Source: Gordonia phthalatica (GTDB lineage Bacteria; Actinomycetota; Actinomycetes; Mycobacteriales; Mycobacteriaceae). From it: a DNA stretch of 64,000 nucleotides. Of this stretch, positions 60,176-64,000 are shown one piece after another (positions within the stretch are counted from its first letter, which is position 1; each line of letters begins with the position of its first letter). Below the pieces are notes generated by a model. That model was not told the origin of the DNA. It searched no databases and saw only the letters and a program-made list of their open reading frames with translations. A program made the translations under genes and the position numbers. The stretch covers positions 3,162,001 to 3,226,000 of the forward strand of contig NZ_CP011853.1 in NCBI RefSeq assembly GCF_001305675.1, written 5' to 3'.

Positions 60176-62242
60176 GTGAGCTTCTCAATAGGTTTGCCTA
60201 ATCTGATCATCGGATTGCGCGAATCGCTCGAAGCGGGTCTGGTGATCACCATCCTGCTGGCCGCGATCCGTCGCGGAACCGGCGATCGTCGCGACATCGC
60301 GGCGATCTGGATCGGTGTCGTCGCCGCGCTCTCGGTGTCGATCAGTGCCGCCGTCGTCCTGACCGCGGGTCTCGACGCGCTGCCCGCCACCGGTCAGTCG
60401 ATCCTGAGCGGCCTCCTGGGCCTCCTCGCGGTGGTCCTGGTGACGCGGATGATCTTCACGATGCGGGCCACCGCGCGCACCATGAAACGAGACATCACAG
60501 AGAAGGTGACGGCCGGCGCGCAGCTGGGCACCGCGGCCCTCATGCTGACCGCGTTCACCGCGGTCGCGCGCGAGAGCCTGGAAGCCACCCTGTTCCTCTG
60601 GACGGCGTCGCGGCAGACCGGCGACGCGTCCGGTGCCCTGGTCGGCGCCGTCGTCGGCATAGCCCTCGGCCTCGGCCTCGCGTATCTGCTCTACCGTCGC
60701 GCGCTGTCGCTGAATCTGGCGACCTTCTTCACCTACACTGCGGTCCTGCTGGCCGTCGTCATCGCGGGCATCCTCGCGTACAGCATCGGCGAGTTGCAGA
60801 ACGTCGGCTGGATCCCGGGCCGCACCGCCGTCGCGTGGGACGTCTCGGCGTCCATCGACGCGAGCAGTTGGTGGATGGCGATCATTACCGCGCTCACCGG
60901 GATCGCCGTCCACATGACGGTGATCCAGGTGACGGCGTGGGTCGCCTATCTGGTGGTGGTGCTGTGGTGTCTGTTCCGGGTGCCCGCGTCCGCGCCCGCC
61001 GCAGACGGCGAACCCTCCCGGTTCGACGCCGTCGCCCGCCGGATCGCGGGCGGCGGCAAGGTGGTCGGCGCCCTGATCCTGATCGTCCCGATCGCGATCG
61101 CCGCCACCGTCGCGACGCTGCTCCCCAAGTCGGTTAGTACCGAATCCACCGTGACGGTGGCCGACGGTTCATGCGGCGCCGACGCCGCCGTCACCTCGGC
61201 GGGCGCGCACACGTTCACCGTCGTCAACAAATCGTCTCGCACCGGAGAGGTCACCTTCGAGGACGTCGCGGGCAACATCCTGGGTGAGATCGAGACGCTC
61301 GCGCCGAAGACGTCCGCGCCGATGCACGCATCGATCCCGGCCGGGAACTTCCGATTCCACTGCGCGATGGCGGGAACCGCTCCGGCGTACTCGCCGGTGA
61401 TCGCGGTCTCCGGGGTCGACGACGCTCCGCTGCCCACCCCGAAGGCACCGGTGAGCGACGCCGATCTGCAGGGGCCGGCCGACGCCCTCCGCGCCGACGT
61501 CCTCACCCGCCTGTCCGCACTGCACGACGCCTCGCAGGCCCTGGCCGCCGCTGTCGCGTCGGGTGACACGGCGGCCGCGCAGCAGCGGTGGCGCGACGCG
61601 ATCTGGATCTGGCAGCAGTCGAGCGCCTCGTACCGCGCGTTCGGCGAACTTGGCGACGCAGTCGGCGGCGAACCCTGGGGCCTCCCCGGCGGCGTCGACG
61701 ATCCGAGCTTCCGCGGCCTCCGCCGTCTCGAATACGGACTGTGGAACGGCCAGTCGACGGAGGTCCTCGCCCCGATCGCCGCGCGACTGACCACCGACGT
61801 CGACGCGCTCCGCGCGGCCGTCGCCGCCCACGACGACCGCGTGGCCCTCGATCCCAAGGACATCCCGCTGCGTGCGCATGAGGTCCTCGAGGAAGCCGAG
61901 CGGCATCTGACCAACGGCTTCTCCGATCTCGGGGCGGGCACCGAGTACTTCGAGACCGACGCGATGATCGCCAACACCCGCGTCGTTCTCGCCTGTCTGG
62001 AGCCGTTGTTGACAGCGCGGGCCCCGCAGCTCCTCGCGCAGTCGCAGGCCGCACTCGACCACCTGCAGCAGGTCCTCACCGCGACGGCCCGCACCCCGCA
62101 GGGCACGTGGCTCTCGCGCCACCAGATCTCCCCCGATCAGCGACTGGCGATCAACGCCGCGCTCTCGTCCACGCTGGAGGTGCTCGCGCAGTTGCCCGGC
62201 GTGCTGGAACCCCCGCTCGCTCGTACCCCGGGAGGCAACTGA
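60176..62242 (+). CDS. efeU: EfeU-EfeO fusion: iron permease plus cupredoxin/M75 protein
   Basis: 688 residues. Residues about 1-290 form the EfeU/Ftr1 permease, with iron-binding R15-E-S-L-E19 and R132-E-S-L-E136. About 300-320 is the last helix, about 330-410 a cupredoxin-like EfeO domain with Cys (DGSCGA, FHCAMAG), and about 425-680 an M75/imelysin domain with HEVLEEAE. EfeO is usually separate. It takes up iron with EfeB, which follows by one base. Confidence 0.9.
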   Translation: MSFSIGLPNLIIGLRESLEAGLVITILLAAIRRGTGDRRDIAAIWIGVVAALSVSISAAVVLTAGLDALPATGQSILSGLLGLLAVVLVTRMIFTMRATARTMKRDITEKVTAGAQLGTAALMLTAFTAVARESLEATLFLWTASRQTGDASGALVGAVVGIALGLGLAYLLYRRALSLNLATFFTYTAVLLAVVIAGILAYSIGELQNVGWIPGRTAVAWDVSASIDASSWWMAIITALTGIAVHMTVIQVTAWVAYLVVVLWCLFRVPASAPAADGEPSRFDAVARRIAGGGKVVGALILIVPIAIAATVATLLPKSVSTESTVTVADGSCGADAAVTSAGAHTFTVVNKSSRTGEVTFEDVAGNILGEIETLAPKTSAPMHASIPAGNFRFHCAMAGTAPAYSPVIAVSGVDDAPLPTPKAPVSDADLQGPADALRADVLTRLSALHDASQALAAAVASGDTAAAQQRWRDAIWIWQQSSASYRAFGELGDAVGGEPWGLPGGVDDPSFRGLRRLEYGLWNGQSTEVLAPIAARLTTDVDALRAAVAAHDDRVALDPKDIPLRAHEVLEEAERHLTNGFSDLGAGTEYFETDAMIANTRVVLACLEPLLTARAPQLLAQSQAALDHLQQVLTATARTPQGTWLSRHQISPDQRLAINAALSSTLEVLAQLPGVLEPPLARTPGGN
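60188..60206. promoter_or_regulatory. IdeR/DtxR-like iron box
   Basis: ATAGGTTTGCCTAATCTGA matches the DtxR/IdeR consensus TTAGGTTAGGCTAACCTAA at 14 of 19 positions. It lies 13-31 nt into the coding sequence, just downstream of the predicted transcription start. Confidence 0.6.
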
Positions 62243-62243
62243 C

Positions 62244-63497
62244 ATGCGCGACATCAACCGGCGTTCACTCCTCAAGGGCGGACTGCTCGGCGCCGCGGGC
62301 GCGGCCGCGACCATCGGCGTCGTCGGGCAGGGCGTCGCCGCCGACCGTCGAGCGGCCGAGCCCGCCTCCATTCCGACGTTGGACTCGTATCCGGTCCACG
62401 GCGCACGACAGTCCGGGGTCGACGCCCCGCCCGCCGGACGCCAGCAGGCCGCCTCGGAGTTCATGGCGGTCCGCGTCACCGCCACCGACCGAGCGGGCCT
62501 CGAAACACTGTTCACCCAGCTCACCGTGATGATCCGCCGGCTCGCGGGCGGCCTCGCCTCCCCCGACACCCCGGTCGCCCGGCCGCCCGCCGACAACGGC
62601 GTCCTCGGCGCCGGCCCCGGCATCGACGGACTGACCATCACCGTCGCGGTCGGCGCATCACTGTTCGACGACCGCTTCGGTCTCGCCGACAAACGCCCGG
62701 CGGGCCTGACGCCGATGCGCGTCTTCGGCAACGACCGCCCCGAACCGGCGTGGACGGGCGGCGACCTGCTGATCCAGGTGTGCGCAAACCACGCCGACGC
62801 CACCCACCGCGCGGTTCGCGAACTTCTACGCGCCACCCGCGAGAACATGCAGGTGCTGTGGCGGATCCGCGGCTTCGGTTCGCCGCCGCGGCCCGAGGGC
62901 ACCCCGCGCAATCTGCTCGGCTTCAAGGACGGCACCGCCAACCCGCAGGGCGACGACGCCCGGTCCCTCATCTGGGTCGAGGACGATCGCGACCAGCCGT
63001 GGACGGTCGGCGGCACCTACGTGGTGGTCCGGCTTATCCGGATGTTCACCGAGTTCTGGGACCGGATCTCGATCAACGAGCAGGAGCGGATCTTCGGCCG
63101 CCGCCGCGACAGCGGAGCACCGCTCGACGGCAACGCGGAGTTCGACGTCCCCGACTACCGCGCAGACCCGCACGGCTTCGCAGTGCCCACCGACGCGCAC
63201 ATCCGCCTTGCGAATCCGCGGACCGACGCCACCGCGGGCCAACGGCTGATCCGGCGGTCGTACAACTACGACCTCGGCGTCGACGCCAACGGCAACCTGC
63301 AGGCCGGCCACATCTTCGTCTGCTTCCAGAAGAGCATCCAGGAGCAGTTCGAGACCGTGCAGGAACGGCTCGACGGCGAGCCCCTCGAGGACTACGTCCA
63401 GCCCTTCGGCGGCGGCTACTTCTTCGTGCTGCCCGGCATCCGCGACTCGCACGACGTGCTCGGCAGCGGCCTGCTGGCACGGTCGTCGAAGCACTGA
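62244..63497 (+). CDS. efeB: EfeB: Tat-exported DyP-type heme peroxidase
   Basis: 417 residues. A twin-arginine signal (NRRSLLKGG) precedes the DyP/EfeB fold: GFKDGTANP (Asp229 in the G-x-x-D-G motif), the proximal-ligand region DAHIRLANPR (His319), and RRSYNY. EfeB oxidises ferrous iron or extracts heme iron outside, feeding EfeUO. One base separates it from efeU-efeO; same operon. Confidence 0.93.
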   Translation: MRDINRRSLLKGGLLGAAGAAATIGVVGQGVAADRRAAEPASIPTLDSYPVHGARQSGVDAPPAGRQQAASEFMAVRVTATDRAGLETLFTQLTVMIRRLAGGLASPDTPVARPPADNGVLGAGPGIDGLTITVAVGASLFDDRFGLADKRPAGLTPMRVFGNDRPEPAWTGGDLLIQVCANHADATHRAVRELLRATRENMQVLWRIRGFGSPPRPEGTPRNLLGFKDGTANPQGDDARSLIWVEDDRDQPWTVGGTYVVVRLIRMFTEFWDRISINEQERIFGRRRDSGAPLDGNAEFDVPDYRADPHGFAVPTDAHIRLANPRTDATAGQRLIRRSYNYDLGVDANGNLQAGHIFVCFQKSIQEQFETVQERLDGEPLEDYVQPFGGGYFFVLPGIRDSHDVLGSGLLARSSKH

Positions 63498-63534
63498 CGG
63501 CGCTCCGCTGACGCGACGTTCGGGAGGCACGCCC

Positions 63535-63540
63535 TAAGCT
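63535..63540 (+). promoter_or_regulatory. -10 box, leaderless start of the last hydrolase
   Basis: TAAGCT ends 7 nt before ATG 63548. Confidence 0.45.
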
Positions 63541-63547
63541 CGACGTC

Positions 63548-64000
63548 ATGCCCGACATCCCCGCACGCGACCTCCACGTCCACCTGTTCGGGCCCGACGA
63601 TCCGGACGTCCCCCACGTGCTGGCCGTCCACGGTCTCACCGGTCACGGGCAGCGGTGGGGGCGATTGGCCGACGCGCACCTCCCTGGTGTCCGCGTCGTC
63701 GCGCCGGACCTGCTGGGGCACGGGCACAGCCCGTGGGAGCCGCCGTGGGGAATCGCCGACAACGCCGACGCCCTCTCCGCGGCCCTCGACCGGTACATCG
63801 CCGAACAGTCGCGTCCGGTCGTGATCCTGGCGCACTCGTTCGGCTGCGCGATCAGCCTGGAGCTCGCCGCGCGACGCCCCGACGACGTCGCCGGACTGGT
63901 GCTGCTGGATCCCGCACAGGGCCTCGACGCCGGTTTCGCACGCACCATCGCCGAATCCGCCATGGCCCGCTGGGGCAACACCGACGCCGAGGACGCGAAG
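63548..64000 (+). CDS. alpha/beta hydrolase, 3' truncated by the window edge
   Basis: 151 residues are visible. VLAVHGLTGHGQRW provides the oxyanion-hole motif, VVAPDLLGHGHSP the typical D-x-x-G-x-G-x-S region, and LAHSFGCAISLELA the nucleophile elbow, with Ala in place of the usual first Gly. It is a cytoplasmic hydrolase of unknown substrate. The C-terminal His lies outside the window. Confidence 0.82.
   Translation, partial: MPDIPARDLHVHLFGPDDPDVPHVLAVHGLTGHGQRWGRLADAHLPGVRVVAPDLLGHGHSPWEPPWGIADNADALSAALDRYIAEQSRPVVILAHSFGCAISLELAARRPDDVAGLVLLDPAQGLDAGFARTIAESAMARWGNTDAEDAK

Overview
The window is a GC-rich (roughly two-thirds GC) chromosomal segment of a mycolate actinobacterium (order Mycobacteriales). 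Gordonia or a close relative fits best, but species cannot be fixed from the sequence alone. The signs are a DprE1-like oxidase, an Rpf, a stand-alone MCE protein, WhiB7, AdnAB, a mycoredoxin, an actinobacterial tmRNA whose tag reads ADTNQRDYALAA, and two neighbourhoods that I recall, from memory, as collinear with Mycobacterium tuberculosis: smpB-ftsX-ftsE-Rv3103c/Rv3104c-prfB, and Rv3193c to Rv3202c. I see no CRISPR array, insertion sequence, integrase, prophage or rRNA. RNA genes are one tmRNA and one initiator tRNA.

Layout. 1-7.5 kb: the tail of a membrane protein, a DUF488 protein, a leftward lipid-type cluster (TetR, coiled-coil protein, PhaC-like polymerase, GNAT, SDR, alpha/beta hydrolase) divergent from a fatty acyl-CoA synthetase, and a hydrolase lacking its nucleophile. 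7.5-14.6 kb: a 27-residue peptide gene, a dprE1-like gene with a problematic start, a membrane protein, a penicillin-binding lipoprotein, and a GntR/membrane-protein operon with two palindromic operators. 14.6-21.7 kb: tmRNA, a lipoprotein, smpB, ftsX, ftsE, mscS, prfB and hisN. 21.8-33.3 kb: VOC and metallo-hydrolase genes, two acyl-CoA dehydrogenases (fadE24/fadE23-like), a secreted lipase, a TetR regulator, two tandem DUF308-lipase fusions, and prpE. 33.6-39.4 kb: rpf, a beta-CASP hydrolase, a HEPN/Abi-like gene, initiator tRNA, and an orphan mce. 39.4-48 kb: a UPF0182 protein, a PPA1309-family protein, a PDZ/Lon-like protease, a zincin-like protein, a ThiF/TOMM-partner-like protein, and an ABC1/AarF kinase. 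48-60 kb: whiB7 with an attenuator leader, uvrD2, mycoredoxin, nudC, a K+ channel, and adnB/adnA. 60-64 kb: an efeU-efeO fusion, efeB, and a partial hydrolase.

How the genes work together. Several blocks concern acyl-CoA, storage-lipid and ester metabolism (FadD, PhaC, FadE pair, lipases, PrpE). Others concern the envelope (DprE1-like, PBP, FtsEX, Rpf, MCE), ribosome rescue and translation termination (tmRNA, SmpB, RF2), DNA-end processing (AdnAB, UvrD2), redox and antibiotic stress (mycoredoxin, NudC, WhiB7), and iron uptake (EfeUOB).

Cross-cutting observations. Many genes have a TANNNT box 6-8 nt before the start codon, which suggests leaderless transcripts. The least explained items are the dprE1-like gene with an in-frame TAA, the orphan TOMM-E1-like protein in the PDZ-protease/zincin/ABC1 neighbourhood, the tandem DUF308-lipase fusions, and several long intergenic palindromes.
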